Assembly (NCBI RefSeq): GCF_021462225.1 | Contig: NC_061811.1 | Coordinates: forward strand, 24,575,663 to 24,639,662 | From: Girardinichthys multiradiatus | Taxonomy: Eukaryota; Chordata; Actinopteri; Cyprinodontiformes; Goodeidae | Direction: 5' to 3' | Length of the DNA: 64,000 bases | In this document: piece after piece, positions 33,001 through 46,700 of the stretch | How the letters are laid out: the number at the start of each line of letters is the position of its first letter | Numbering within the stretch: position 1 is the first letter of the stretch | Program-made: the position numbers and the translations under genes | The notes under the pieces: generated by a model | What the model was told of the DNA's origin: nothing | Seen by the model: the letters and a program-made list of their open reading frames with translations, nothing else | Databases searched by the model: none

Positions 33001-36000
33001 AAGATGCGATTCCGAAGGCGTCCGATTGGATAGACGCTTCCCAGACTCCATCCAGCCCGACCTGCCCCGTCGCCGTGGAGATACTGGAGACGTAAAGCTG
33101 CCAGGTGCTGCAAAGTCTCCTCTGAAGCTGGGAAGTGGCCGCTGATTAAAGACTCATGGGCCTGGGAGAAAAAAACATTGTCATCTAACAATCAAAATTT
33201 AAATCTGAACAAATCTGAAATCTTTATTCTGAAAATCTGTTTTTCACCTTGTAAAAGCTAACACTACCTTAATACAAGTTAATACCAAACGCAAACATGT
33301 TCAGCTTGTAATGCGTAGTAGACCTTATTTAGAATGACCCCATTGGAGATCTTTCAGGGCCAAAGGACAAACATGCTGATGTGCAAAAGCATTTAAGATT
33401 TATGCATATCCATCAGACTAATTTATCTTTCCTTGGCTTTGAGTTGCTGAGGAACCATCAGAACTTTGAAACAACACACGAGGAACGTTTCTGTCTAGTA
33501 ATTCTGTGTAGAAATTTGAAACGGAGTAAAACTAAGTGATTTTTATCAGAAGGAACAATATACCCACAGTGCCTTGGGCAACTATTCATAAGCTTTTCTG
33601 CAGTTTATTACTTTACAACCAAAAACATCAATGTATTTTAGTGGGATTTTTTTTTTTTTTTGCAGCACTAGAGGTCTTTATTTTTCTACAGTAGGTAGAC
33701 AGGAAAGAAGGGAGGAGACATTTGGCAAAGGTCGCTGGGTCTGGGACATGACAGCCACATTGAGGACTATAGCCTCTGCACATGGTCACACACTTAACTC
33801 CTACACCACCAGTGCCACGCCTGTTTTAGTGGGATTTTATTGTATTAATCCCCACATACTCTGACATCCTAAGTAAAATCCAATGCAACTAAGCATTTTT
33901 GGGGAGATGCCTAATACCTAACTACAGCCTAACTATGTGAGATTTAATCTCAGTGTAAATGCAGCTTTTTTGTGTAACAAATGGCACCATGAAGCCCAAA
34001 GAGCACAGCAAACAGATCGGAGACAAAGTTGAGAAGAAGTTTTAAGGTTTGGTTAGAAAACAGAATGCTGTGCTCTGAACATCTCAAGAACTGAATCCAT
34101 CATTGGAAAATGATTAGAGCGTGGTACAACTGCAAACCTACCAAGACATGGTCACCCACACAAACTGACCATCCAGGCAAGGAGAGCATTTATCAGAGAA
34201 GCAGCCAAGAGGCCCATGGTGAATCAGGAGGAGTTGTGAAGATCCACAGCTAAGGGGAAAAAATTTGTAAACAGGACAACTATTAGTCGTATGTTGAACA
34301 AATCTGGCCTTTTAATAGTGGGAAGAAGAAAGCCATTGTGGAAAGAAACAAGAGATCTTTTCAAAAGTTGCTACAACTAACATAACAGAAAACAGCAAAT
34401 ATATAGAAGGTGTCCAGGTCAGATGAGACCAGAATGTTACTATATGGCCTACATGCAACGCACGACGTTTGGCAGACAACTAACAGTGACAAGGAAGCTG
34501 GTCAGAGCTGATAGTAAGATGGATGTGAATAAATACAGGACAATCCTGGAGAGAAAAAAACCTGTTTGAGGCTGCAAAAGACTTGAGACTGGGACGGAGG
34601 TTCACCATCCAGCAAGACAATGACCCTAAACCAATAGCCAGAGCTAAAAGAAAATAGTTCAGGAAGATGTAGCTGCAATGTGACAACATGCAAAAAAGGT
34701 TTGCTTTTGCAAGGTACAGTCTTTAATCTCAAAGAATAAAATGCCTTTAGTCTCTTTGTTTTTTGATGAAGCATACCTGTTCAAACATGAATGCAAACTC
34801 CACTCCCTCTTTGGGCATGCTCTCTACATCCAGGAAGCAGTACAGTTTAAAGTACAGTTTCCACTCTCCCTCCTCCTCATCCTCTTCACTGCCTGCCAGT
34901 CTGAACACAAAGAAATAGACAAATTGGATCATTGCACAAAACAAAACTATGAGTGCTGATAACAAAGCTTTGGTCCAAAAGGCTCCTACTTGCATTCTAA
35001 CTTTTTAAGACACACTCACCTCTCGAACTTGGCAAGAACATCCGCCACAATCACTCTGCTCTCGAGTGCTCGGTCGGTAAAAGTGTTGTGTTCGAATAGA
35101 GAAAACAAGTTCTTGCTGTCCTCCATGGCCAGACCTCTGATGAGCTTCTCAACAACCTATGAACAGCAACAATAAATATGAAAGGCTTCATTGGTTGCAT
35201 ATTGCTAAGATGCACAGATCTATCTAAAAATAATAATTTAAACAAAGATTTTGTCTTGCAGAACCCTAACCTAATTTGTCCATTTTTTCCTGTTCACTTT
35301 GATGAAACATGGAAGAAGAGAATATAAAAATTAGGGCCCCATACTCTGACAGGCATTTTGATAAAAAAAAAATAAAATCCAAAGGTTGAACACTGACCTA
35401 TTCTTTCAGTTGTGTTTCTGCAGTAAAACACTCCAGACATGTGCAATATGTTAATACTTGCACACACCTCTCCAGCTGTGGTGTGCGAGTTAATAGAGAT
35501 CTTGCAGGAGCCTCCGCCATGGCAGTAAACAGTGGTGCTCATCTCCTGTCTCAGCAGCAGGGCCGCGATCTCCTCCTGAGATGGAACAAACTCACGAGTT
35601 TTGGTCTTCTTCAGGGATTCCCCAATGAAGCTCGCATAACGCTCAATCTCTGTGCCGGGATAACGCTCTCGTACCCTGAGTCACAAACACACCAACAGTG
35701 CGTTCCATAAAAACTGGTTTCATGAAACAAAGGCAAAGGATTCCTGTTGCAAAGCCGTACCTTTTAAGGTGAAAGCGGAGGTATCTGAGGATGGCTCGAC
35801 TGGGCAGAAAGGTGCAGCTCATACAGGTGAGCAGGTGCCAGTGTGCCAGATTGGCTGGGCTGTTAGGTTGAGGCACATGATTGGTCTGCTTGATCACCTG
35901 ACAATAAACCTAGTAGAAGAAAATATAAGGGAATTAACTAAAGGAATACATATCCTTACCCTTAAGTTTCACATTTTGTCATGTTTCCACCACCGATGCT

Positions 36001-37708
36001 GTAAGAAAGTCATCAAAGGTCCTATGAGAAGACTAAAATTAAACTTTTGATCTGCAGGTTATCATAAAACATGTAGTAGCAGCATCATGCTGTGGGGATG
36101 CTTTCCTTTAGCAGGGACTGTGAAGCTCATCAGAGGTGATATGATAGCTGGTGCTAATACGTTTTAGACAATGCAATACACTAGAGGTTACGGTGGAGGT
36201 TCACCTTCCAGCAGGATAGTGACTCTAAAGAAACAGTCAGAGCTTTGGACATCTTGTGGAGCACTGTTTAATCCATCATTAAAACATTAAAAAGACTATA
36301 TCACATCTGCAAAATTACCTGGACATGGGAGTCCAGCTAAACTGAAAGGCCATGCAAGAAGATCATTAATCAAAGCAGCAGCCAAGAAGCCAATGAGAAC
36401 TGTGAGGGAGCTGCAGACACCCGGAGCTCATGTGGGAGAATATGTTGACGGGACAACTATTAGTTGTTCCTTCCTTAAAAATGTTCTTCATGAAAGAGTT
36501 GCAAGTCGCATGAAGGGACACAGCAAACACGTGGAAGAAGGTATTCTGGTAACATAAATGTTGAACTTTTGGCCTACATGTGTAACAATGCCTGGAACCT
36601 TGAATGCCCCATCCACAAGGTGAAACATGGTGCTGGAAGCATCATAATTATGCTTCTCTTCAGCAGGAACAGACAAGCTGGTCAGAAATGATGGGAAGAT
36701 GGATGGAGTAAGTACATGACAATCCTCGAATAAATCTGCTCGAGGCTGCAGAAAGACTTGAGGTTCTTGGAGAGGTTCACCTACCAAATCCAGTTAAGAA
36801 TCTGTGGCAAAACTCTTTCCATCCAGCTTGACTGTGGTTGACCTACTGTATTTTCTTAAGAAGAATGGGGGAAAAAATCAGATGCTAGATGTGCAAACCT
36901 GGTAGTGATATACCACCAAATAGTTTTAGTTGTAACAGTGAAACATTTTTGTATAGTTAAGATTTTTTCAGATTTGTATTTGACAAACAGTTTAAAAATG
37001 CATCATTTACTTCACACAACCCAATTATCGCTCCTTTATGTTGATCTATCACATAAAATCCCAAGAAAATACATCATAGGTTGTATAAAAACAAAATGTG
37101 AAAAGGTCTAAGAGGTATGAGTACTTTTGAAAGGCTCTGGTATCTGTATATTTACTGACAAAGACACATACTTTCTTCTGGTGGAAATTAAATATTTTTG
37201 AAAATAAAACAAAGTACCTCATCCCTGAGAGGGCGCAGATCCTGGCAGGTCTGCAGGATGCCCTGAATGATGGGCACCGTGTCTGCCAGCGTCTCCATCT
37301 CCTGCAGTGAATTGAAAACTCTCACTGCCTCATCCTGCAGGCTGGCGTAGCCCTGCTGCCTATGCACTGCATGCAGAAAAAGCAATGTAGGAAAAAGAGA
37401 GAAAACTAGTAAAGAAGAAAGCCTTATAGAGAGCAGGAATAAAAATGAAACCCAAAGGGTAAAGCAGACAGTCACATGGGATGTTAGAAATATTATAGAT
37501 TAACATCTATGAATATTTTCCAGTGCACAAGGAGAGCAGTAGGGAACAGAGTAAAAAACAGGGTCTGTTTTATGTGACGTCACTCACAGCTGGTGACCTC
37601 TCCGTAAGGTAGAGGCAGCAGAGGAGCATGCAACGGATGCTGAGTGTATCTGAGGATAGGGTTTCTCCTGTACATCTGCTCCACTATTTCTGGGTTTACA
37701 CTGTTCTC
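30058..37708 (-). CDS. myo10: myo10 MyTH4-FERM tail and C-terminus
   Basis: Eleven exons from 37588-37708 to 30058-30162 (about residues 1300-1867). MyTH4: [105 protein letters not shown], then [16 protein letters not shown] and [14 protein letters not shown]. The last exon encodes [12 protein letters not shown] and ends SSWVR before TGA (30058-30060). Exon 32817-33161 contains a Gly-rich, Ser/Thr-containing loop ([20 protein letters not shown]) within the FERM region, longer than the mammalian equivalent. In the family this module binds integrin beta tails, DCC and microtubules. Confidence 0.94.
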
Positions 37709-40700
37709 CTGAGGAAATAAATTATGAACACTCATCTTTAATACTGATATAAGCTCATATATTTGAGTTTGCACTCCTATAGTGACTTGGTTTTACCTTG
37801 ATATCTCTGATGAGCTGCAGAGTCGGAGTTTCGATTGGGGTTTTGCTTTCTATGACTCCCAGGATTGCAGCCGTCCATCTCATGGCTTCATTCAGCATTT
37901 TAGTATAGAGACGATAGCAATGCTTCCTTCCATACACAATGATGTTCCAGTAGCCTGTAAAGACCACAATCAATCAGTTTTTATGAATTTAAACCAGTTC
38001 CAGTAATGACAATATTAACTGAACCTTGGTTTTATCCTAAATCGCTTCTGTATGATCCCTGATTAAATATGCCCTTCATGCAGCTTCCCTTAATTTTCCA
38101 TTTCTCACCAGTCTCCCTGTGCACCCGTTCATCCGGCTGGATGACAGAGCAGAGAGAGTTAAGGACCAGAGTCCCCATCTTGGAGGAGTTTTTCTCTGAG
38201 CTCTTGTAGTAATCCAGAGAGTTGTGGGTCAAAACAAACCAGCGTTTCTTCAGCTTCAGGGACGTGCTCTTAGCGTTCGTCTTCATCTCCTTGTGGAGCC
38301 AACCTTAAGATGATGAGAGGGGAGGAAAAGAGAGAGTAATTGAGAGTAATTAAACGTTACATATCAAGAACTGTCACAAGCTCCAGAATCGTGTCAGGAG
38401 AAATATACCATGTCTAAAAGAGGATCCGAATCATTAAAAACCATTAGACACTGTCTTTATGACAACCAGCTGTTTGGGAGTGATGCCAGAAAAATGCTTT
38501 TTTTCTCCTACTATTACTAACATAAACAGGTGGAGTTTTCCACACTTTGGTGCAAACATGTGCTTTGCTTAGATGGGAGCAAGTCTCTGAATTGCTTTCC
38601 CAAAACTCAGGTGTGTTTGAAGAAAAACATCCCCCTTGTCGCCAGAGGTTAAAGGAGGCTTTATAGAGCCCAGCGGGCTTGAGCCTTGTCACTTTGAGCC
38701 GCAGGTTCAAAACGCTGACTCAGCGATACCCAAAGCCGGTGCTGCTGAGGCAGTGGAGGACACAACGGGTCCAGTTTCTTAGTGCTAAAGTGATGTTAGG
38801 AGCATCATTGCTAACATAAGCTAACGTTCAAAGCAGTACAAACTTTCAGAAAGTTTACATTTACATGTAGATTTATATTATCTCAAGTAAAACATATGAT
38901 CGAAGGTATAAAGCATAAAATGGTATGATCAATAGTTGCAATTCCAACTCGCTACGGGGCGTGTGTCTGGGTGAGATGGTTTTATATGCGAATGAGGATC
39001 TGTGATGTAAGCATGTTCCAAGCTGTACCGTTTGAACCAATAGGAAAATTAAACTGTAGTAGCCACTGTTCAACCCAAAGAGGGCAGCACTAAGACGGTT
39101 TTAAGACAAATATTGCTTAAGTAAACCAGTTTACATGAAAATGTAAAACATTGCACAGTAACATAAAGATAGCATCTTTAAGGCCCAATTTATACAGTGT
39201 ACCTGCAAAAAAAGTCGATTTGGGGTTTTACTACCACTTTAAAATGGGTCGTTACTGTCGGGTTTTGGAATCTTTCTTTGTTTTTTGCCTGCTGCTTACA
39301 CTGTTCCACCACTAGATGCCGTCTGAGCTTCGGAGGTGAGAAGGAACAGGTGCTCGCAACTGCTCATCAGTGAAGAGGAGGATAAGAGAGCAGTTCGCCA
39401 GCACTCCTACGCCTGAGTGTTTGCCTATTGTGGTAACAAGTGCCGGCCAAACCTACCTTAGCTTTCTGAAGCTCCTTTGTGATTCCAAAGTAACCTGCCT
39501 CGTCTTTATGTTTCTCTCCAGGCTTGACTCCAGTCCGGTTACAACTCTGTTGCATCCTCGTTTGTGCTGATTTCCTCATTTCAAGTTCCAAATTAAGTTC
39601 CTGGATTCCTTCTCCAGCTGGCGGCTGCTAAAACCTCCTCCTTTCTGGCTCAAGAATCAAGCGAACCCTGTCCACCCTCCGACGTACTTACCTCCGAGCC
39701 CGGCACCGATATTCATCGCTCAGTAAGAAAACAAACCTCAGAGAAACCGCACCACTGTGTGTTCTGTGTGAAGGAACTAATCCTGTATGCTGTGTGAAGG
39801 ATCTAGTGGAATTCAACTTCAAGCAGGCACAGAATTCATCTATCCGGCCCCGCTTTGTCTCTCTCTCATACAAAGCTCCATCCACCCAACCAGTAAGTCT
39901 GAAAGAGTTTATCAAGAAAGTCTTATTACTATTTCCCATCACTTGCCAAGCCTTCTCTCCATACAGTGGGTGGAAACCAGTTCCAGTTCCTGTTATCATA
40001 TCACTTCATCAAAAATAAACTCTTTAACTTTTTCTCTCTCTCCTGAGTGTTCTCTGCATGTGGGTCAGATCCTTAAACAAAAAGATGACAGTTACTGGGT
40101 CTTTCAGCAGGATAATGAGGAAACATCAGAATAGAATTGGTTCACCAGACACAAAATGAGCCATCTAGGCCATCTCTGAACTGGAGTTTGGCACCCTGTT
40201 CTATATGCTCCAATCTTGTGAAATGTTATAGAAGACTAAATGGTCCTCCAATGGCAAAATGATTAAAAACTATAATTTCTTCCCACAAATATAATATCCT
40301 TAAATTAAAGGTGGAATGTTTTTAAAATTTCCATTCCAATTTTATTTTGCAGAAATGAGCGTACTCGTACTCGTACTCGTACTCGTCATCTTCCGCTTTA
40401 TCCGGGACCGGGTTGCGGGGGTAGCAGACTCAGCAGAGACGGTGGGAGGAGGCCCAAGGGGACCTGGAACACCTCCCGAGGAAGGTGTCCAGGAGGCATC
40501 CGGTATAGATGCCCGAGCCACCTCAACTGGCTCCTCTCGATGTGGAGGAGCAGCGGCTCTACTCCGAGACCCTCCCGGATGGCCGAGCTCCTCACCCTAT
40601 CTCTAAGGGAGTGCCCGGCCACCCTACGGAGGAAGCTCATTTCAGCCGGGATCTCATTCTTTCGGTCATGACCCAAAGTTCATGGCCATAGGTGAGGGTA

Positions 40701-43700
40701 GGAATGTAGGCCGACCGGTAAATCGAGAGCTTCGCTTTTCGGCTCAGCTCTCTCTTCACCACAACAGACCGGCACAGCGTCCCCATTACTGTGGCAGCCG
40801 CACCGATCCGTCTGTCGATCTCCCGCTCCATTCTTCCCTCACTCGTGAACAAGACCCCGAGATACTTAAACTCCTCCACTTGAGGCAGGAACTCCCCTCC
40901 AACCTGAAGAGGACAAGCAACCCTTTTCCGGTCGAGAACCATGGCCTTGGACTTGGAGGAGCTGATCTTCATCCCAGCCGCTTCACACTCGGCTGCGAAC
41001 TGCCCCAGTGCATGCTGTAGGTCTTGGCTAGAGGGGGCCAGCAGGACCACGTCATCTGCAATAAGAAGAGACGAAATCCTCTGGTCCCCAAACCAGAGCC
41101 CCACCGGCCCTTGGCTGCGCCTAGAATCCTGTCCATAAAAGTTATGAACAAGACCGGTGACAAAGGGCAGCCCTGCCGGAGTCCAACATGCACCAGGAAC
41201 AGGTCCGACTTAGAGCCAGCAATGCGAACCAAACTCCTGCCCCTAGTAAAGGGCCCCCGATTCCATACTCCTGGTGCAACCCCCACAGGACATCACGAGG
41301 GACACAGTCGAATGCTTTCTCCAGGTCCACAAAACACTTGTGGACCGACCGGTTGGGCAAACTCCCATGAACCCTCGAGTACCCTGTAGAGGGTATAGAG
41401 CTGGCTCAATGTTCCACGGCCGGGTCGAAAACCACACTGCTCCTCCTGAAGCCGGGGTTCGACCATCGGCCGGACTCTCCTCTCCAATACCCTGGCGTAG
41501 GCCTTACCAGGGAGGCTGAGGAGTGTGATCCCCCTGTAGTTGGAACACACCCTCCAGTCACCCTTCTTATGAAGGGGGACCACCACCCCAGTCTGCCAGT
41601 TCAGAGGCACTGTCCCTGTCCGCCACGCAATGTTGAACAGGCGTGTCAACCATGACAGCCCCACAACATCCAGAGACTTGAGGTACTCAGGGCAGATCTC
41701 ATACACCCCCAAAGACCTGCCACCTTGGAGCTTTTTAACCACCTCGGTGACTTCAGCCTGTGTGATGAAAGAGTCCAACCCCGAGTCCCCAGCCTCTGTT
41801 TCCACCAGGGAATGCATGATGGCAGGATTGAGGAGATCCTTGAAGTACTCCTTCCACCGCCCAATAATGTCCCCAGTCGAGGTCAGCAGCTCTCCACCCC
41901 CACTGTAAACAGTGTTGGCGAAGCGCTGCTTCCCCCTCCTGAGGCGCCGGACGGTTTGCCAGAATCGCTTCGAAGACAACCGGTAGTCCTTCTCCATGGC
42001 CTCACTGAACTCCTCCTAGGTCCAGGTTTTTGCCTCTGCCACCGGCCGGGCCGCGGCACACTTGGCCCCACAGTACCCGTCAGCCGCCTCAGGAGTCCCA
42101 CAAGCCAACCACAGCCGATAGGACTCCTTCTTCAGCTTAACAGCATCCCTTACTGCCGGTGTCCACCACCGGGTTCTGGGATTGCCGCCGCGACAGGCAC
42201 CGCAGACCTTACGGCCACAGCTACGGGCAGCAGCATCGACAATAGATGCGGAGAACATGGTCCACTTGGACTCTATGTCTCCAATATCCCTCAGAATCTG
42301 GTCAAAGCTCTCCCGGAGGTGAGAGTTGAATACATCCCTGGCCAAGGGGTCCGCAAGACATTCCCAGCAGACCCTCACTATGCGCTTGGGCTTGCCAAGT
42401 CTGTCCGGCTTTCTCCTCCCCCAGCGGATCCAACTCACCACCAGGTGGTGATCAGTGGACAGCTCAGCCCCTCTCTTCACCCGAGTGTCCAAAACATGCG
42501 GCTGAAGGTCTGATGATACGACAACAAAGTCGATCATTGACCTCCTGCCTAGGGTGTCCTGGTGCCAAGTGCACTCATGGACACCCTTATGTTTGAACAT
42601 GGTGTTCATCATGGACAATCCGTGACTAGCACACAAGTCCAATAACAAAACACCGCTCGGATTCAGATCGGGGAGGCCATTCCTCCCAATCACGCCTCTC
42701 CAGGTGTCACTGTCGTTTCCCACGTGGGCGTTGAAGTCCCCCAGCAGAATAATGGAGTCCCCAGGAGGGGCACTATCCAGCACCCCCGACAAGGACGCCA
42801 AAAAGGCCGGGTACTCTGCACTACCACTCGGCCCGTAGGCTGAAATGATAGTCAGAGACCTCTCCCCAACCCGAAGGCGCAGGGATGCGACCCTCTCATC
42901 CACTGGGGTAAACCCCAACACGAGACGGCTGAGCTGGGGGGCGACAAGCAAACCCACCCCAGCCCGCTGCCTCTCCACGTGGGCCACTCCAGAGTAGAAG
43001 AGAGTCCAGCCCCTCTCGAGGAGATGGGTTCCAGAGCCCACGCTGTGCATGGAGGCGAGCCTGACTATTTCTAGTCGATATCTCTCGACCTCCCGCACAA
43101 GCTCAAGCTCCTTCCCCCCCAGCGAGGTGACATTCCACGTCCCTAGAGCCAGCCTAAGCATCTGGGGATCGGGCCGCCGAGGTCTCCACCTTCGTCCGCC
43201 ACCCAATCCTCTTTGCACCGGTCCCTCACGGTTCCCCCTGCAGGTGGTGGGCCCACTGGGGGATGGTCTCGCGTCTCTCATTCGGGCTTGGCGGGCCGGG
43301 TCCCGTGAGGAGCAACCCAGCCACCAGGCGCTCTCCGACAAGTCCCAACCCCAGGCCTGGCTCCAGGGTGGGACCCCGGCTCCGCCGTACCGGGCGACAT
43401 CACGTGCCTCAATTTTGTAGTCATTATGAGGGGTTCTTGAACCGCTCTTTGTCTGACCCGTCACCTACAGCCGGTTTGCCATGGGAGACCCTACCAGGGC
43501 CATTTAAGCCCCAGACAACATAGCCTCTAGGATCATTCGAGCACTCAAACCCCTCCACCACGTTAAGGTGGCGGTTCAAGGAGGGGCGGGGAGGCCCAGA
43601 AATGAGTGATTAATTCATTTTAAGGCTTTTTCCAAAACCCTACCAGGAATGCCAAACAATGTGGACTGGACTTAAAGATGTCATATATGTTAGTTTTTAT

Positions 43701-46700
43701 TTTCTGTAGCTCTTACCTCTGACAAGGAATTCCTGTCCATCTATCCTGGCGTCTCCTTTGGGTTTCTGCAGCAGGCTGATCCAGTGGTGCATCTCCTCTG
43801 GTGTGTCACTGTTGCAGTGGATCACCCGGTTGGCCGTAATGATGACAAATGAATTTGGGCTGCAAAAAGTGAGGCGAAATTAGGTTAAATTAGACACTCT
43901 TCCATTCATCAAGCTTTTCTTTCTCAGTCTATTATCATCACTATCATCCAGTGCAACAGTTTATTTTGTCCCTAACCACACCTGTTACTTATTAGCTTTC
44001 TAGTCATCTGAAGTCAGATCTTTTTTTATCTATACATTGTATATCTATTTTTTATTGTTTAACATAAACATTCTGTGTTTCATTTCAAGACTTATACTAT
44101 TCTCCCTGGCATTCTGGATGTCAGCTGTTCGCAATTATTTTTTCTACCGTTTGTTAAAAATTGACCACAAACCATCAATGGGATTAATCATCGTAATAAT
44201 CTCTCAGCCATAAACATAAACTTTTAATGTTTTAATCCTTAGCTCGCTTTTGCCCATGACTTGATGCTCCATCGTGCTGAAAAAAGAAATGTCCCATTGC
44301 CAGATTGCTGCTACATTGATGGGCAAAAATGTTACTGGAAGATGTTTTAATTTTTATTAACAACAAGCAAAATGCTATTGATCCAACTCTCTTGAATGAG
44401 AGACCCCACATTGTTTCTTCGGCAGGCATCCTGTTGTCCTAGATGTCCTAAACAGATCGAAGGGGGCTCCATCTGAGTAAATAAACACCAGTCCTCTGCA
44501 GTCCAGTCCTGGCACTTACTGCAGTATGTCAGTTTGTTTTTGGTCTGTTATATAGACAGATATGGCCTCTTTGCACAAGAGAGTCCAAGCCAGAAAGCCT
44601 CACACCAAACAGTTGCAATTCCTGAGCAAGCTCTGCACTGGTGGCCACCCGATCCTTAAACTGAGTCCTTTTCAAGAGACATCTACCAGCCATTCTTGGG
44701 CACCCTGGAGTATTTCTTCATAGATAATTAGTCTCGCTCTCCTTGAAGTTCCTTGTTGATCTGGTAATTTCTTTCATTACTAGCAGCAGTGATATCTTTG
44801 CCTCTGAGTAAAGTGTAAAGTGACGATGAAAGCACATCTCTTTGTAGGTTAATGATTTCAGTTGCTGCTCCCCTCAAGACACCATTCTGCTCCGCTTACC
44901 TAGTTAGAATGACAGATGGATATCTGTTGTCCTGTCCATGTAAGTACTTTCCTCTGAGATTATTGAAATGATGCTACCAGGTCATTTTGTTGGGCTACCC
45001 ACAGTGCAATGAAGGTTTATGTGATTAAGTGGGTTAACTTTGCGCTTAGTTGCATTTAATCTGATCACCCTATTCGTGACTCAATGTCACGCTAAAAACC
45101 AAAACACTAAAATATGTAACAGCAACATTTCTGTCAGGCTCAAAACATTTGGCTATGACTATGTGTTTTGTAATTTGGAGAATGTCTTGTGTCCTTGTCA
45201 ATTACTGACCTTTCTACAAATACCCAAACTGTTCTATTGCAGTTTGAGACTAAATCCTTGGCAAAGAACGTTTTGCATTTTTCAGTTTGTTCTATATTGA
45301 CGGCTCGGACTTACCGATCAGGGTTGTCTGATGCACAAACAGAGTCGATCAGTCCTACATCAAGAGTTCCCTGAATAAAAGATGAAGCAGACAGAAAACT
45401 TTAAATGTTACCACAATAAACATGACAAAAAAGTTAACATTATCAGATGAATGTATTGGTACACTAAGATAAAGCCTTACAACAGCATTTTTAGGATTGG
45501 CCTGCTCATGGGACATGTCCAGCAGCTGTTCAGGAGTGCACACTCTCACCTTACTGAGGACATTGAACCATCCACTACACAGGCAAATAGAAAATTAAAT
45601 TACAAGTTACTAGTTTAAAAAAAACACGTTTCCATTTTCTGCAAAGAGCTCTATGTCACACCTTGCATCTTCAGGTGACTCAGCAAACACTTGGTACGTC
45701 CTCTCATCTGTAACGATGTTCAGAGCGTTCTCTTTTTCGTGGTTGTCCACGATCTCCCTGCAGAATCGCAAGCAAGGCAGATGTGTGAGAGGTGCAGCTG
45801 TTCGAACCAAACGGTTGAGTGTTTGAATAAGATGAATCTTTTAAAATCCGGCAGGTTAAGGTCCTACTTGGCCGCTCGGATGTCGATGGTTCCCTTCAGC
45901 TTCTCCTCGCTGTCGTTGTCATAGTACATGAGCTTGCTGTCTCTCAAAACAAACCAGCGCATCTTCCAGTTCCTTACAATGAAACAAGTGACAATTAGAA
46001 CAGCTTCATACAATTTTGAGATCATTAGATTGTACTACAATGTTCTTTCAGTAGGCATGTCAGTAGACATGTTTTTATTTAGTTAGCATGCGAGCTGAGC
46101 TCAGTAGTGACTACAACAACCTCCGGGAAAGAGTGGAGAGCCCTCCCCCCTTCTTGTAAAGCCACCCAGACTTCAGTGACTCCTGCTTGGACCGGAACCA
46201 CATGAAGGTCTCATCTTTTAACACACACCAACGCCTCTTCCACGGTATCATCAGACCAGCTGAAGGAACACAGAGGACATATTGACACAGCAAAAAAAAT
46301 TTCCTTTCAACAGTGGCCTCATTTAGGCCAGTGAAATAACAAAGATTTTTTTGAACATGTAATAACTTTTGCTTATTTACATGAATGTTTTTTTTATTTA
46401 AATGTGCTATTTGGTGGTCTATTTTTTCACAAATATACACTGACAATAATTACAAAGCTAGGTTATAAAATACGGATTTCAATTCAGGATTTGACAAAAT
46501 ACATAGTTTTTATAAGATGGAAAAAAGCGACTGATTATGGTTTCTTGTATTTGGGTTGATGACATCACAGGAGGAGAAATAGTCAGGCTCACCTCCATGC
46601 ACAGCGTGGGCTCTGGAACCCAGCTCTGCAAGAGACTCTCTTCCACTCTGGAGTGGCCCGTGGGGAAAGGTAGCAGGTTGAAGTGGGTTTGCTTGTTGCC

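Noticed and set aside
41725..42513. Plus-strand open frame of 262 residues
   Set aside because: It is the antisense shadow of the LINE reverse transcriptase/endonuclease on the minus strand; composition is GC-driven and there are no recognisable domains.
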